Shown piece after piece: positions 1-8,618 of a DNA stretch of 64,000 bases. The notes beneath the pieces were generated by a model. It was not told the DNA's origin. It saw only the letters and a list, made by a program, of their open reading frames with translations, and made no database searches. Each line of letters begins with the position of its first letter. The stretch's first letter is position 1. This DNA is from Pseudoalteromonas galatheae (lineage in GTDB: Bacteria > Pseudomonadota > Gammaproteobacteria > Enterobacterales > Alteromonadaceae). A program made the position numbers and the translations under genes. Location of the stretch: assembly GCF_005886105.2 (NCBI RefSeq), contig NZ_PNCO02000001.1:2663001-2727000 (forward strand), in the 5' to 3' direction.

Positions 1-1
1 G

Positions 2-385
2 CTTGGTATACCTGCGATTGCTCAAGTTGATGAAATCAGCGCCTCTAGCTTTATTGCAACAATGGGGAAAGACGATCTTTTAATTGTGATCAGCAATACA
101 GGAACCAGCAAGAGCTTGCTAACCTTGACTAATCAAGCATTGGATAATGGCTGTAAATGTCTCGCCATTTCACGTTACGGTAGCCACTCACTCGCAGAAA
201 TGGCGGATGCGATACTATATTGCATTAATGAAGGGGAACCACTTAAACATTCAGGTATGCTGTCTCGTACTTCTCAGGCCTACCTTATTGATGTTTTATT
301 CACGGCACTTACGCAATCTAACCTACATTGGCAAAAACGTGTGGATAAGGCCAATGAAAACATGCAAATATTGCGTAGCGAGTAA
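2..385 (+). CDS. MurR/RpiR-like regulator, C-terminal SIS domain (5' end outside window)
   Basis: The frame is open from the first bases of the window to a TAA at 383-385, so only about the last 127 residues are present. They form a sugar-isomerase (SIS) domain: the stretch VISNTGTSKSLL is the phosphosugar-binding serine/threonine loop. RpiR-family repressors join an N-terminal HTH_6 to such a SIS domain and sense a phosphosugar. The next gene, facing it, encodes a NamZ-type exo-muramidase, so a MurR-like role sensing MurNAc-6-phosphate is a reasonable inference. Because the HTH lies outside the window, a SIS-only enzyme such as MurQ or an isomerase cannot be fully excluded, but the length and tail look like RpiR. 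Confidence 0.8.
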   Translation, partial: LGIPAIAQVDEISASSFIATMGKDDLLIVISNTGTSKSLLTLTNQALDNGCKCLAISRYGSHSLAEMADAILYCINEGEPLKHSGMLSRTSQAYLIDVLFTALTQSNLHWQKRVDKANENMQILRSE

Positions 386-398
386 GATGTAAACCTCT

Positions 399-421
399 AA
401 CGGCAGACTTTCACTGCCGTT
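399..421. terminator. Bidirectional intrinsic terminator between convergent genes
   Basis: AACGGCAG at 399-406 pairs with CTGCCGTT at 414-421 around a 7-base loop. It sits 14 bp after the SIS-regulator stop and 22 bp before the stop of the opposing gene. The T-tract is short, so termination strength is uncertain. Confidence 0.6.
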
Positions 422-443
422 TACCTCTAGCAAAGACCCAATA

Positions 444-1601
444 CTACCTCGGATATAATAAATACTTTTTCCGCTGCTTTAAAAAACCTTGTACATCCTG
501 CTGCCACAGTTTTCTCAATTCTAATGCTGATTGGCCAGACTCAATGGCTTTGCGGATTTTGTCCGTGCCAGCAAGCTTATCGAGAAAATCGGGGGACTGA
601 AAAAACGCTTTATTCTCGTGCTTGAACTGCGCGTATGCAGCAACAAACCAAGTTAGATCAAAACCTCGTACATTGCTGTTTCTTAAATCCTGACCAAACG
701 CAGTCACACCGTTTAATTTAGGATTAGAAGCCGCGCCTAGCACTGGTCGAGGAGTGAACTGAAACTCCCCCAATTTAGGATCTGGGTAGCCAAAAACTTG
801 AAATGGAAAATTCGTTCCACGACCAACAGAAATAGGTGTCGCTTCAAAAAAGCACAATGATGGATACAAGTAGATTGCTTGTTGGTTTGGTAGGTTAGGA
901 CTTGGCGGGATCGGCAATCTATATTCAGTGCTGCCACTATAGTTTCGCATTGGAAATACTCGTAACTGTGGCGCTTTAAGCGAGGTTAACCACCCCTCTC
1001 CTTTAATCATAGTTGCCAGTTCGCCAACGGTCATGCCATGCAATACAGGAATGGGATGCATACCAACAAAAGATTGAAATGGTTTTTCTAATAATGGGCC
1101 ATCAACATACGCAATATTTGGATTTGGCCTATCAAAAACCCAAAATTCAATATTTGCATCGGCTGCAGCTTCCATCGCGAGGTGCATAGTGCTGATGTAT
1201 GTATAAAAGCGCAACCCCACATCTTGAATATCAAAAATAAGCACATCGATATCTTTGAGCTGCTCAGGCCTTGGCTTTTTATTACTGCCATAAAGCGAAA
1301 TGATTGGTAGCCCAGTTTTCACATCCTTTGCATCATCGACTTTAGCACCCGCATCATAATTACCACGAAAACCGTGTTCCGGTGCAAAGACCTTTTTAAC
1401 ATCCACTTCTTTATTAAGTAAGTAATCAACTAGATGCTGGTCGTCAACGCGAGATGTTTGGTTTACGATTAATCCGACGCGCTTACCTTTTAACACAGGT
1501 AAATACTCATCTGCGCGCTCAGCACCTAATGTAAGCGCTTCAACAGTTAAAGGAACACAACAAAAAGCAAGCAGTAAACAAATTCTGAGTGATTGAAACA
1601 T
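444..1601 (-). CDS. namZ: Exo-beta-N-acetylmuramidase NamZ family (DUF1343), exported
   Basis: A 385-residue protein of the DUF1343 family, whose characterised member NamZ releases MurNAc from the non-reducing end of peptidoglycan fragments. The first ~22 residues (MFQSLRICLLLAFCCVPLTVEA) form a signal peptide, so it should act in the periplasm or outside. Family features seen: GKRVGLIVNQTSR near the N-terminus, FAPEHGFRG, LIFDIQDVGLRFYTYI and the FDRPNPN motif in the middle, and VGRGTNFPFQVFG in the C-terminal half. It converges on the MurR-like SIS gene, which fits MurNAc recovery. The family call is secure; the exact enzymatic specificity is inferred. Confidence 0.85.
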   Translation of the reverse strand: MFQSLRICLLLAFCCVPLTVEALTLGAERADEYLPVLKGKRVGLIVNQTSRVDDQHLVDYLLNKEVDVKKVFAPEHGFRGNYDAGAKVDDAKDVKTGLPIISLYGSNKKPRPEQLKDIDVLIFDIQDVGLRFYTYISTMHLAMEAAADANIEFWVFDRPNPNIAYVDGPLLEKPFQSFVGMHPIPVLHGMTVGELATMIKGEGWLTSLKAPQLRVFPMRNYSGSTEYRLPIPPSPNLPNQQAIYLYPSLCFFEATPISVGRGTNFPFQVFGYPDPKLGEFQFTPRPVLGAASNPKLNGVTAFGQDLRNSNVRGFDLTWFVAAYAQFKHENKAFFQSPDFLDKLAGTDKIRKAIESGQSALELRKLWQQDVQGFLKQRKKYLLYPR

Positions 1602-1824
1602 ATAACGCTTTCTCTAAATAAATACGCGATTAGGGTATCAGTCAGAAAAAAAATGAAAAGTGTTTCGGGAGTTTAATCATGCAGTAGTGAATCTCTGAGC
1701 GTTGTCGTCTTCAACTTTCGTAAAAGATCGCAGGGTAAACCTGCTCCTACACGAGATATTTAAGTACAAAAAAACCGACTTTCGTCGGCTTGTTTATCTC
1801 TTTATTTCACCACTTGAGGAAAAG

Positions 1825-1870
1825 TGGCGGACGCAGGACGTGTGTTATGGAGAGTGAACCTCCGAGCGCC
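1825..1870 (-). pseudogene. Decayed tRNA-Arg 3' half (remnant 1)
   Basis: TGGCGGACGCAGGA (CCA, discriminator and acceptor strand) is followed by about 16 unrelated bases and then GAACCTCCGAGCGCC, which differs by one base from the T-arm/variable region of the intact tRNA-Arg at 2158-2234. The anticodon arm and 5' half are missing. Confidence 0.65.
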
Positions 1871-1990
1871 GTCGTATTCAACTTTTGTAAAAGATCGCAG
1901 GGTAAACCTGCTCCTACACGAGATATTTAAGCACAAAAAACCGACTTTCGTCGGCTTGTTTATCTCTTTATTTCACCACTTGAGGAAAAG

Positions 1991-2035
1991 TGGCGGACGC
2001 AGGACGTGTGTTGTGGAGAGTGAACTTCCGACCGT
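1991..2035 (-). pseudogene. Decayed tRNA-Arg 3' half (remnant 2)
   Basis: Same arrangement as remnant 1: intact acceptor 3' strand with CCA, then an insert CGTGTGTTGTGGAGAGT, then GAACTTCCGACCGTC, a mutated T-arm/variable region. No 5' half is present, so no tRNA can form. Confidence 0.65.
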
Positions 2036-2100
2036 CGTCATATTCAACTTTTGTAAAAGATCGCAGGGTAAACCTGCTCCTACACGAGATATTTGGGCAC

Positions 2101-2124
2101 AAAAAAACCGACTTTCGTCGGCTT
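2101..2124 (-). terminator. Intrinsic terminator of the tRNA operon
   Basis: Read on the minus strand: GCCGAC, loop GAAA, GTCGGT and then a run of T (AAAAAAACCGACTTTCGTCGGC on plus). It lies about 34 bp after the 3' end of the last tRNA-Arg. Diverged copies occur near 1768-1791 and 1935-1957 within the tandem array. Confidence 0.75.
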
Positions 2125-2157
2125 GTTTAACTCTTTATTTCACCACTTGAGGAAAAG

Positions 2158-2234
2158 TGGCGGACGCAGGAGGATTCGAACCTCCGACCGCCTGGTTCGT
2201 AGCCAGGTACTCTATCCAGCTGAGCTATGCGTCC
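2158..2234 (-). tRNA. tRNA-Arg (anticodon ACG)
   Basis: 77 nt including an encoded CCA. The acceptor stem GGACGCA pairs with TGCGTCC, discriminator G. The D arm carries AGCTCAGCTGGATAGAGT, the anticodon stem-loop is CCTGG-CTACGAA-CCAGG (anticodon ACG), and the T loop is TTCGAAT. It is the last gene of a minus-strand tRNA operon and identical to the copy upstream. Confidence 0.95.
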
Positions 2235-2288
2235 GTTATGAATGTATAGTTTTCCAACTTTCTTTATATTTAACCACCTAAAGAAAAG

Positions 2289-2335
2289 TGCTGGACTCAG
2301 GACGTATTTTTTGAAGGTGAACCTTCGACCGCCTG
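2289..2335 (-). pseudogene. Decayed tRNA-Arg 3' half (remnant 3), between the two intact copies
   Basis: TGCTGGACTCAGGA (a mutated CCA/acceptor end), an unrelated GTATTTTTTGAAGGT segment, then GAACCTTCGACCGCCTG matching the T-arm/variable region of tRNA-Arg. The flank before it (TTTAACCACCTAAAGAAAAG) matches that before the intact copy at 2371, so it is a degenerated tandem duplicate. Confidence 0.6.
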
Positions 2336-2370
2336 TTTCCTGCCTTTATATTTAACCACTTAAAGAAAAG

Positions 2371-2447
2371 TGGCGGACGCAGGAGGATTCGAACCTCCGA
2401 CCGCCTGGTTCGTAGCCAGGTACTCTATCCAGCTGAGCTATGCGTCC
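2371..2447 (-). tRNA. tRNA-Arg (anticodon ACG)
   Basis: Identical in sequence to the tRNA-Arg at 2158-2234, with the same acceptor stem, ACG anticodon loop, T loop and encoded CCA. ACG is converted to ICG by TadA in bacteria and reads CGU/CGC/CGA. Confidence 0.95.
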
Positions 2448-2466
2448 GTACAAGACAACCATTAAA

Positions 2467-2561
<95 letters not shown>

Positions 2562-2575
2562 GTCTTGTGGGGCGT

Positions 2576-2603
2576 ATAATATAGGTTAGAAAAAATATGT
2601 CAA
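2576..2603 (-). promoter_or_regulatory. Sigma-70 promoter of the tRNA-Ser/tRNA-Arg operon
   Basis: On the minus strand a perfect -35 TTGACA (2603-2598) is followed by a 16-bp spacer and -10 TATTAT (2581-2576). Transcription would start a few bases before the tRNA-Ser 5' end at 2561. A GC-rich discriminator (CGCCCC) follows the -10, as in stringently controlled stable-RNA promoters. Confidence 0.8.
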
Positions 2604-2667
2604 ATACTTTTCTTGTAAAAAAGCACTGAATGGTGATAGATTGTGCAGTCTGCTTAGTTACTCGGCA

Positions 2668-2862
2668 CTAACGCCAATTTTTACTCATTTTGTAGGGGGT
2701 TAGGATTGCTGTAGGTGTTCTTAATGCACGTTGTTGACGCAAAACTTCGTCCAAAAATGCTTCTTGATAACCAAGCTGCTGAAACTCAGCGATACAAGCC
2801 CGATAATATAAAATTCTCGCTTGCTCGTGCTCATCGACATTTTCAAACTCATTATTGCTCAT
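2668..2862 (-). CDS. Small hypothetical protein (64 aa)
   Basis: A 64-residue acidic-to-basic reading frame starting MSNNEFENVDEHEQ. It contains a predicted helical stretch (EQARILYYRACIAEFQQLGYQEAFLDEVLRQQ region). I do not recognise a family. The region just upstream of the ATG (GAATCCAAAAAG) has no strong Shine-Dalgarno. It lies alone between the tRNA operon promoter and the lysS terminator. The ordered amino-acid composition makes it plausible, but it could be a chance frame. Confidence 0.45.
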   Translation of the reverse strand: MSNNEFENVDEHEQARILYYRACIAEFQQLGYQEAFLDEVLRQQRALRTPTAILTPYKMSKNWR

Positions 2863-3046
2863 CTTTTTGGATTCCCTATTCGTTATTTTTAACGCAGCAG
2901 TAGAACTTGAAAAAGACTAGTTAGGAAATTGGGATAATCTAGTTTCAAAAGAGAAACAATTTTTATTATGAATAGGCGTTGGCAATAAGGACATAATAAA
3001 TCTAAGTATTTAGAAATACTGTGAGATTTATCTTACGAAAATAACA

Positions 3047-3070
3047 GAAAAGCGCCATAAGGCGCTTTTC
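3047..3070 (-). terminator. Intrinsic terminator of lysS
   Basis: GAAAAGCGCC-ATAA-GGCGCTTTTC, a 10-bp perfect inverted repeat with a T-tract on the minus strand, 30 bp after the lysS stop. It ends the lysS (probably prfB-lysS) transcript. Confidence 0.85.
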
Positions 3071-3100
3071 TAGATGTACGTTCAGATTACGTGAAAATAC

Positions 3101-4651
3101 TTACTGTTCAGCTTGCACTTCAGGACGCATATGCGGGAACAAGATAACGTCTTTAATAGTCGGTGAGTCCGTGAATAACATCACAAGGCGATCGATACCA
3201 ATCCCCTCACCCGCTGTTGGTGGTAAACCATGCTCTAGCGCACGGATATAATCCGCATCGTAGTGCATTGCTTCATCGTCACCTGCATCTTTTTCTTCCA
3301 CTTGGCGAGCAAAGCGCGCAGCTTGGTCTTCAGCGTCATTAAGCTCAGAGAAACCATTTGCAAGCTCACGGCCACCAACAAAGAACTCGAAGCGGTCAGT
3401 GATAAATGGGTTTTCATCGTTACGACGCGCAAGCGGTGACACTTCCCAAGGATATTCAGTAATGAACGTCGGTTGGATAAGTCTGTGTTCAGCGACTTCT
3501 TCGAAGATTTCACATAAGAACTTACCAGGGCCCCATACACAGTTTTCAGGGATCTTAACGTGAACTTTCTTAGCGTATGCTTTTAGTGCTTCAAAATGGT
3601 TTTCTGGATCTTTGAAGATTTCAGCTTGTGCTTCAGCATCTGGGCCATATTGTAAAATAGCATCAGCCATAGACAAACGCTGGAACGCACTACCAAAGTC
3701 ATACTCAATCGTCTCTGTCACTTCGCCTTCAGCATTCTTCACAGTATTAACAACCGTAGTAGTGCCTAACACGTCTTGTGCCACGGTGCGTAACATGTCT
3801 TCAGTCAAGTTCATCAAATCATTGTAATCTGCATATGCTTGATAGAACTCAATCATAGTGAATTCTGGATTATGGCGTGTAGATAAACCTTCGTTACGGA
3901 AGTTACGGTTGATTTCGAATACACGCTCAAAACCACCAACCACTAGACGCTTAAGGTATAACTCAGGCGCGATACGTAGATACATATCGATATCGAGTGC
4001 ATTGTGATGCGTTACAAATGGACGTGCAGAGGCACCACCAGGAATAACCTGTAGCATCGGCGTTTCCACTTCCATAAAGTCACGCTCGGCTAAGAAACGG
4101 CGAATACCTTCAATCACTTTTGAACGAATACGGAATGTTTCGCGCGTATCCATGTTAGTGATCAAATCAACATAACGCTGACGGTATTTTGCTTCTTGGT
4201 CAGTCAGACCGTGGAACTTTTCAGGTAGTGGACGTAGCGACTTAGTCAGTAGTTCATACTCAACCATGTCGACGTATAAATCGCCTTTACCTGATTTATG
4301 AAGCGGACCTTTAACACCAACGATATCGCCGATATCTAATTGACCATACTTCTCTTTTAGGTCTTTTTGTACGTCTTTTGAAGCATAAGCCTGAATACGA
4401 CCTTTCATGTCTTGCAGCACTAAGAAAGGACCACGTTTCGCAAGCAAACGACCCGCAACAGAAACATGATGATCAAGTTCTACCAGCTCTTCTTTCGATT
4501 TATCACCAAACTTAGCTTGTAGATCTTGTGTGTAGTCTTCGCGGCGGAATGAGTTCGGGTGGCCATTCGCAGGGCAATTTTCCCGGATCGCATCTAGCTT
4601 GCCACGACGCTCAGCAATAAGTTTATTTTCGTCTTGATTGTGATCTGTCAT
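3101..4651 (-). CDS. lysS: Lysyl-tRNA synthetase, class II
   Basis: 516 residues, slightly longer than E. coli LysS (505). It charges tRNA-Lys in the cytoplasm. An N-terminal OB-fold anticodon-binding domain (about residues 60-150, [19 protein letters not shown]) precedes the class II core. The core has motif 1 around [15 protein letters not shown], motif 2 [20 protein letters not shown], and motif 3 [20 protein letters not shown]. It starts 27 bp after the prfB stop with the same orientation, the usual gammaproteobacterial prfB-lysS pair. A small insertion ([20 protein letters not shown], ~310-330) is slightly long for the family but not alarming. Confidence 0.97.
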   Translation of the reverse strand: MTDHNQDENKLIAERRGKLDAIRENCPANGHPNSFRREDYTQDLQAKFGDKSKEELVELDHHVSVAGRLLAKRGPFLVLQDMKGRIQAYASKDVQKDLKEKYGQLDIGDIVGVKGPLHKSGKGDLYVDMVEYELLTKSLRPLPEKFHGLTDQEAKYRQRYVDLITNMDTRETFRIRSKVIEGIRRFLAERDFMEVETPMLQVIPGGASARPFVTHHNALDIDMYLRIAPELYLKRLVVGGFERVFEINRNFRNEGLSTRHNPEFTMIEFYQAYADYNDLMNLTEDMLRTVAQDVLGTTTVVNTVKNAEGEVTETIEYDFGSAFQRLSMADAILQYGPDAEAQAEIFKDPENHFEALKAYAKKVHVKIPENCVWGPGKFLCEIFEEVAEHRLIQPTFITEYPWEVSPLARRNDENPFITDRFEFFVGGRELANGFSELNDAEDQAARFARQVEEKDAGDDEAMHYDADYIRALEHGLPPTAGEGIGIDRLVMLFTDSPTIKDVILFPHMRPEVQAEQ

Positions 4652-4678
4652 TGTTTAGCTCTTAGTTTAGCTTGTGGA

Positions 4679-5777
4679 TTAAAGGCCTGATTTCAGGCTT
4701 GCTTCGATAAATTTGTCTAAATCGCCGTCTAGTACGGCTTGGGTATTGCGATTTTCAATACCTGTACGCAAATCTTTAATACGTGAATCATCTAGCACGT
4801 ATGAACGGATTTGGCTGCCCCAGCCGATGTCAGATTTTGCATCTTCTTGGGCTTGCTTTTCAGCATTTTGCTTTTGCAGTTCAAGTTCAAACAATTTCGC
4901 CTTTAACTGCTTCATCGCCTGATCTTTGTTCTTGTGCTGCGAACGGTCATTCTGGCACTGCACTACCGTATTGGTCGGTAAATGGGTAATACGTACCGCA
5001 GATTCTGTACGGTTAACGTGCTGACCACCTGCGCCCGATGCTCGATATACATCGATACGAAGATCTGCTGGATTAATATCGATTTCGATATTGTCGTCAA
5101 TTTCTGGGTAAACGAATACAGAAGCAAACGAAGTATGACGACGGCCGCCTGAATCAAAAGGACTCTTACGTACCAAGCGGTGTACGCCCGTTTCTGTACG
5201 AAGCCAACCATAAGCATATTCGCCCGTGACTTTAACTGTCGCACCCTTAATACCAGCAACGTCGCCATCTGTCGCTTCAACGATTTCGGCTTTAAAGCCT
5301 TTCGCCTCAGCCCAGCGCAAGTACATACGCAGCAACATATTACACCAGTCTTGAGCTTCAGTACCGCCAGAGCCTGACTGTAAGTCGATGTAAGCATCGT
5401 TGGCATCTTGCTCGCCCGAGAACATACGACGAAACTCTAGTTTTTCCAGCTGCTCAACAAGACCGTTGACCTCTTGCTCTGCTTCAGTGAAGGTTTCTTC
5501 ATCTTCGGCTTCTACGGCAAGCTCAACCAGACCTTCCGCATCATCGGCACCAGCCACAAGATTGTCGATGGTTTCAACAATCACTTCTAAATTCGATTTT
5601 TCTTTGCCCAGTGCTTGGGCTCTTTCCGGCTCATTCCATACAGCAGGATCTTCTAATTCGGCATTAACTTCTTCTAAACGCTCTTGCTTTAGAGCGTAGT
5701 CAAAGATACCCCCTAAGAAGCTCTGTACGTTCGCGAATTTCCTTGATTTGATTAATCACAGGATTCACTTCAAACAT
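4679..5777 (-). CDS. prfB: Peptide chain release factor 2 with programmed +1 frameshift
   Basis: RF2 recognises UGA/UAA stops. Translation starts at ATG 5777-5775 and reads 25 codons to CTT TGA C (TGA at 5702-5700). A +1 slip at CTT then reads GAC and continues to the stop at 4679, giving 365 residues, the same as E. coli RF2. The internal SD-like AGGGGG precedes CTT-TGA by the usual TAT spacing, as in E. coli. The stop-recognition motif SPF ([13 protein letters not shown]) and the catalytic GGQ at 250-252 are present. Residue 246 is Ala (RASGAGGQ), the form found in most bacteria rather than the Thr of E. coli K-12. An internal ATG at 5584 is not the real start. Confidence 0.97.
5699..5716 (-). 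promoter_or_regulatory. prfB autoregulatory +1 frameshift site
   Basis: On the minus strand: AGGGGGTATCTTTGAC. The AGGGGG pairs with the 16S anti-SD during elongation, CTT is the slippery codon and the in-frame UGA is the RF2-dependent stop. When RF2 is scarce the ribosome slips into the +1 frame. All elements are intact. Confidence 0.95.
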
Positions 5778-5946
5778 TTACCTTTACTCCAGAACTAAAT
5801 TTGTCGGTTTGCGAATTCACACAAACAGGCCTGACAACGGGTCAGACCATAGATTTAAGCGACCAATAGTATCAAATAATAACCGCGCTTAGCATCCCTT
5901 AAAGTGAGAATTTTGGGAGTTTTTTAACAAACTCAGTCGCACACCT

Positions 5947-7680
5947 CTATTTATTCGGCTGCGCCTGAAGTTCACGCACAATGAGCTGCAAATTATATTT
6001 ACCACGAAACTCATTAATATCTAATTGATAAGCAAATAACGCATGGGTTGCCTGGAGATTAGGCCAAGCCCGAACGTCAACGTTAAATGCTATCGCATCA
6101 ACCAATCGGCCCGAGCGATGCTTAAGCACGAGTTTTAGATGTTTGTCACCAACAATACGTTGCTGCACCAGCTCAAATACATCCTGAAATACCGGTTCAT
6201 TAAATTGCTGCCCCCACGGACCTGCCTGCTGTAGTTCAAAAGCAAAATCCATGGTAAAGCAATCGCCCGGCAGCTCACCGTCCGTCAACAGAATGCTTTG
6301 CTTTGCTTCTTCGCTCAGCGTCGCACTGACGTTCTGTTCAAATACCTGTTTAAACCGCGCAAATTCAGACTCTAAAACGGTCAGTCCTGCTGCCATCGCA
6401 TGACCACCGAATTTTACAATTAATTCTGGATACTGAGTGTTTATAGATTCTAAGAGGTCGCGCATGTGTAGACCTTCAATAGAACGACATGAGCCCTTGA
6501 TCTCGCCGTTGTCGCCTTGTGCAAAAATAATACACGGGCGGTGATATTTTTCTTTTAAGCGTCCCGCTAGAATACCTATCACACCTTGATGCCAATCATC
6601 TTGATACAAACACAAGGCATCTGGTACTTCTTGGCTTTTAAGTACCAAGCGCTCCAATACGGTTTGTGCTTCTTGCTGCATACTTTGCTCAATCTCGCGT
6701 CGCTCTATATTTAGACTATCGAGCTCAGACGCAATACGGCGAGCTTGGTTAATGTCTTTCGATAACAAGCAAGCAATACCTAAACTCATATCGTCAAGAC
6801 GCCCCGCGGCATTGAGTCTTGGCGCTAACGCAAAGCCAAAATCACTGGCACTTAATCTTGCATTATTACGGTTAGAAACCTCGATAAGCGCTTGGATCCC
6901 TGGTCGCGTTTGACCACTGCGGATCCGCGCGAGCCCCTGGTGTACCAAAGTGCGGTTATTCGCATCCAAAGCCACAACGTCAGCCACGGTCCCTAGGGCA
7001 ACAATATCTAATAATGCCGCCAAATTTGGCATCGCGATATTTTGCTCCACAAAATAATTTTGTGCCCGTAAATAATGCCTCAGCGCTATCAGCAGATAAA
7101 AGGCAACCCCAACGCCCGCGATAGACTTAGACGGGAAATCGCAGTCAACACGATTTGGATTAACAATCACATCGGCACACGGCAACTCATCGCCTTGTAA
7201 ATGGTGATCGGTAACAATCACCTTTATACCCGCTTGCTTCACGATTTCGACACCGCGAATGCAGGAAATACCGTTATCTACGGTGATCACCAAATCAGGC
7301 TTTATGGCGACGATTTGCTCGGCCAATGCTGGGCTTAGGCCATACCCCAAGCTAAATCTATCCGGCACGAGGTAATCCACACGCTGAAAACCAAACTGAG
7401 GCAACCCCTCCATTAACACGGCAGTGCTCGTTGCGCCATCAGCGTCAAAGTCACCAACAATCAACACTTGTTGTTGCAAAGAAAGTGCTTCAGCCAGAAT
7501 TTGGCTTGCAAGCTCGATGTCTTTAAATAATTTAAAATCGTGTAAAGTTGCGGCGCTATTGTCTAGTTCAACAACCGACTTAACCCCTCTGGCAGCATAA
7601 AGCTGCTTGATCACGGGATGCAGGGAAGTCGGTAAATGGCTGTCATCAACTCGCTCTCTTGGTTTAATTTCTGTATGCAT
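5947..7680 (-). CDS. recJ: Single-stranded-DNA 5'-3' exonuclease RecJ
   Basis: 577 residues, the E. coli length. RecJ degrades ssDNA 5' to 3' in RecF-pathway recombination and mismatch repair. DHH phosphoesterase motifs are visible: VGDFDADGATSTA (motif I), VDNGIS (motif II), VTDHHL (motif III, the DHH signature). The DHHA1 domain has KFGGHAMAAGLT near residues 435-445, and a C-terminal OB-like domain follows. Divalent-metal ligands look intact. It is transcribed with dsbC and xerD upstream and prfB-lysS downstream, the standard gammaproteobacterial order. A hairpin sits between dsbC and recJ, so recJ expression is probably attenuated or partly independent. Confidence 0.96.
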   Translation of the reverse strand: MHTEIKPRERVDDSHLPTSLHPVIKQLYAARGVKSVVELDNSAATLHDFKLFKDIELASQILAEALSLQQQVLIVGDFDADGATSTAVLMEGLPQFGFQRVDYLVPDRFSLGYGLSPALAEQIVAIKPDLVITVDNGISCIRGVEIVKQAGIKVIVTDHHLQGDELPCADVIVNPNRVDCDFPSKSIAGVGVAFYLLIALRHYLRAQNYFVEQNIAMPNLAALLDIVALGTVADVVALDANNRTLVHQGLARIRSGQTRPGIQALIEVSNRNNARLSASDFGFALAPRLNAAGRLDDMSLGIACLLSKDINQARRIASELDSLNIERREIEQSMQQEAQTVLERLVLKSQEVPDALCLYQDDWHQGVIGILAGRLKEKYHRPCIIFAQGDNGEIKGSCRSIEGLHMRDLLESINTQYPELIVKFGGHAMAAGLTVLESEFARFKQVFEQNVSATLSEEAKQSILLTDGELPGDCFTMDFAFELQQAGPWGQQFNEPVFQDVFELVQQRIVGDKHLKLVLKHRSGRLVDAIAFNVDVRAWPNLQATHALFAYQLDINEFRGKYNLQLIVRELQAQPNK

Positions 7681-7696
7681 ACTTTTTCACAAAACA

Positions 7697-7718
7697 AAAA
7701 AGGCCAAAATGGCCTTTT
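7697..7718 (-). terminator. Intrinsic terminator between dsbC and recJ
   Basis: AAAAGGCC-AAAAT-GGCCTTTT with further A residues on the plus strand (a T-tract on minus). It lies 64 bp after the dsbC stop and 16 bp before the recJ start, so it would limit read-through into recJ. Confidence 0.7.
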
Positions 7719-7782
7719 ATATTCTTTAATCTTGCTATCTTATCGAGTTCTCAATACGAACTCCATCACCAAGCGTGAGTCA

Positions 7783-8520
7783 TTATGACTTAGGGCTATT
7801 TGCGTCTAGCATTTGTGCAATAGCTGCTGCAGGTTGATAACCTGGAATCATTGAACCATCTTCAAGAATGATCGCAGGCGTTCCTGAAATACCAAAACTT
7901 TGCCCAAGCTGATAGTGTTCTGCAATTGGTGCATGACAGCTTTCGACTGTTTTCACTTCACCGCCAGCTTTCGCCTCAGTAAGTGCAGCCGCGGCGTCTT
8001 TTGCACACCATACGTTTTTCAAATCTTCATAGCCTGAGCCACGTAAGCCACCACGCGGGAAAGCTAGGTATTTCACGGTAATACCCGCCGCTAAGTAATC
8101 TTCTAGTTCACGGTGAAGTTTGCGGCAGTAGCCACAAGTAATATCTGTGAATACCGTAATTTGATGTTTTTCATTTTCCGCTTTATAGACGATCATGGAG
8201 TCTTCGTACTCAGCAATACCTTTCTGGCGTACATCGCTCAACGCGTCTTCAGTGATATTACGACGGTTATCAAGATCGATCATAGTGCCCTGAATCAGGT
8301 ATTTACCATCAGCACTTGAATAAAGTACCCCTTTATCTGTGATCACTGTTTTTAAGCCAGCAAGCGGACTATCTTTGATTTGCTTAACCGTTATACCTAG
8401 TCCGCTAAATTGCGTCGTAATTGGGTCTACTTGTGCCGTTGGTGCGACAGGACCCTCAACTTGTTCAGCGAAAGCGCCAAAGCTCAATGCCAGTGAAGCG
8501 GCAACAATTAATTTTTTCAT
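7783..8520 (-). CDS. dsbC: Periplasmic thiol:disulfide isomerase DsbC
   Basis: 245 residues when started at the ATG at 8520, which gives a clean signal peptide (MKKLIVAASLALSFGAFA) and has AGAGAG upstream. The frame stays open to 8595, but that extension would bury the signal peptide. DsbC reshuffles wrong disulfides in exported proteins and is kept reduced by DsbD. The N-terminal dimerisation domain is about residues 25-85. The thioredoxin fold has the active site TCGYC with the cis-Pro loop SGTPAIIL. Additional Cys residues (WCAK and ESCHAP) match the structural disulfide of the family. It is linked to xerD upstream and recJ downstream. Confidence 0.95.
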   Translation of the reverse strand: MKKLIVAASLALSFGAFAEQVEGPVAPTAQVDPITTQFSGLGITVKQIKDSPLAGLKTVITDKGVLYSSADGKYLIQGTMIDLDNRRNITEDALSDVRQKGIAEYEDSMIVYKAENEKHQITVFTDITCGYCRKLHRELEDYLAAGITVKYLAFPRGGLRGSGYEDLKNVWCAKDAAAALTEAKAGGEVKTVESCHAPIAEHYQLGQSFGISGTPAIILEDGSMIPGYQPAAAIAQMLDANSPKS

Positions 8521-8618
8521 TATGTTCTCTCTAAACCTGTTATTTGAGGGGAGCACTCGCCCCTTTGTGTTACCCACTAAGACCGGAATAACCATAAATA
8601 ATTCCCAAGCAACACAAA

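Larger units (their letters stand above)
1687..2157. repeat. Tandem array of three ~166-bp units: REP-like palindrome + tRNA terminator + tRNA-Arg 3' remnant
   Basis: Three near-identical units start near 1687, 1854 and 2020. Each contains a REP-like palindrome GCAGGGTAAACCTGC (1730-1744, 1897-1911, 2063-2077) followed by CTCCTACACGAGATATTT, a copy of the tRNA operon terminator (ACCGACTTTCGTCGG), a TTTCACCACTTGAGGAAAAG segment, and finally TGGCGGACGCAGGA, which equals the CCA, discriminator and acceptor end of the adjacent tRNA-Arg. The last unit runs into the intact tRNA-Arg. The unit therefore duplicated together with the 3' end and downstream region of the tRNA gene. No protein gene is supported in this stretch. 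Confidence 0.85.

Noticed and set aside
1687..2157. CRISPR array
   Set aside because: Units are about 166 bp with near-identical whole sequences and no spacer variation; they include tRNA and terminator fragments.
1824..2281. Small open frames across the tRNA/REP array
   Set aside because: They read through tRNA remnants, terminators and repeats; similarity among them comes from the 166-bp tandem duplication, not from coding selection.
2562..3046. Riboswitch or leader upstream of lysS/tRNA genes
   Set aside because: No conserved structure recognised; the tRNA promoter and lysS terminator account for the clear signals.
5554..5584. Internal ATG of prfB as the start of a separate 301-residue protein
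   Set aside because: The upstream 25-codon segment and the conserved frameshift site give a full-length 365-residue RF2.
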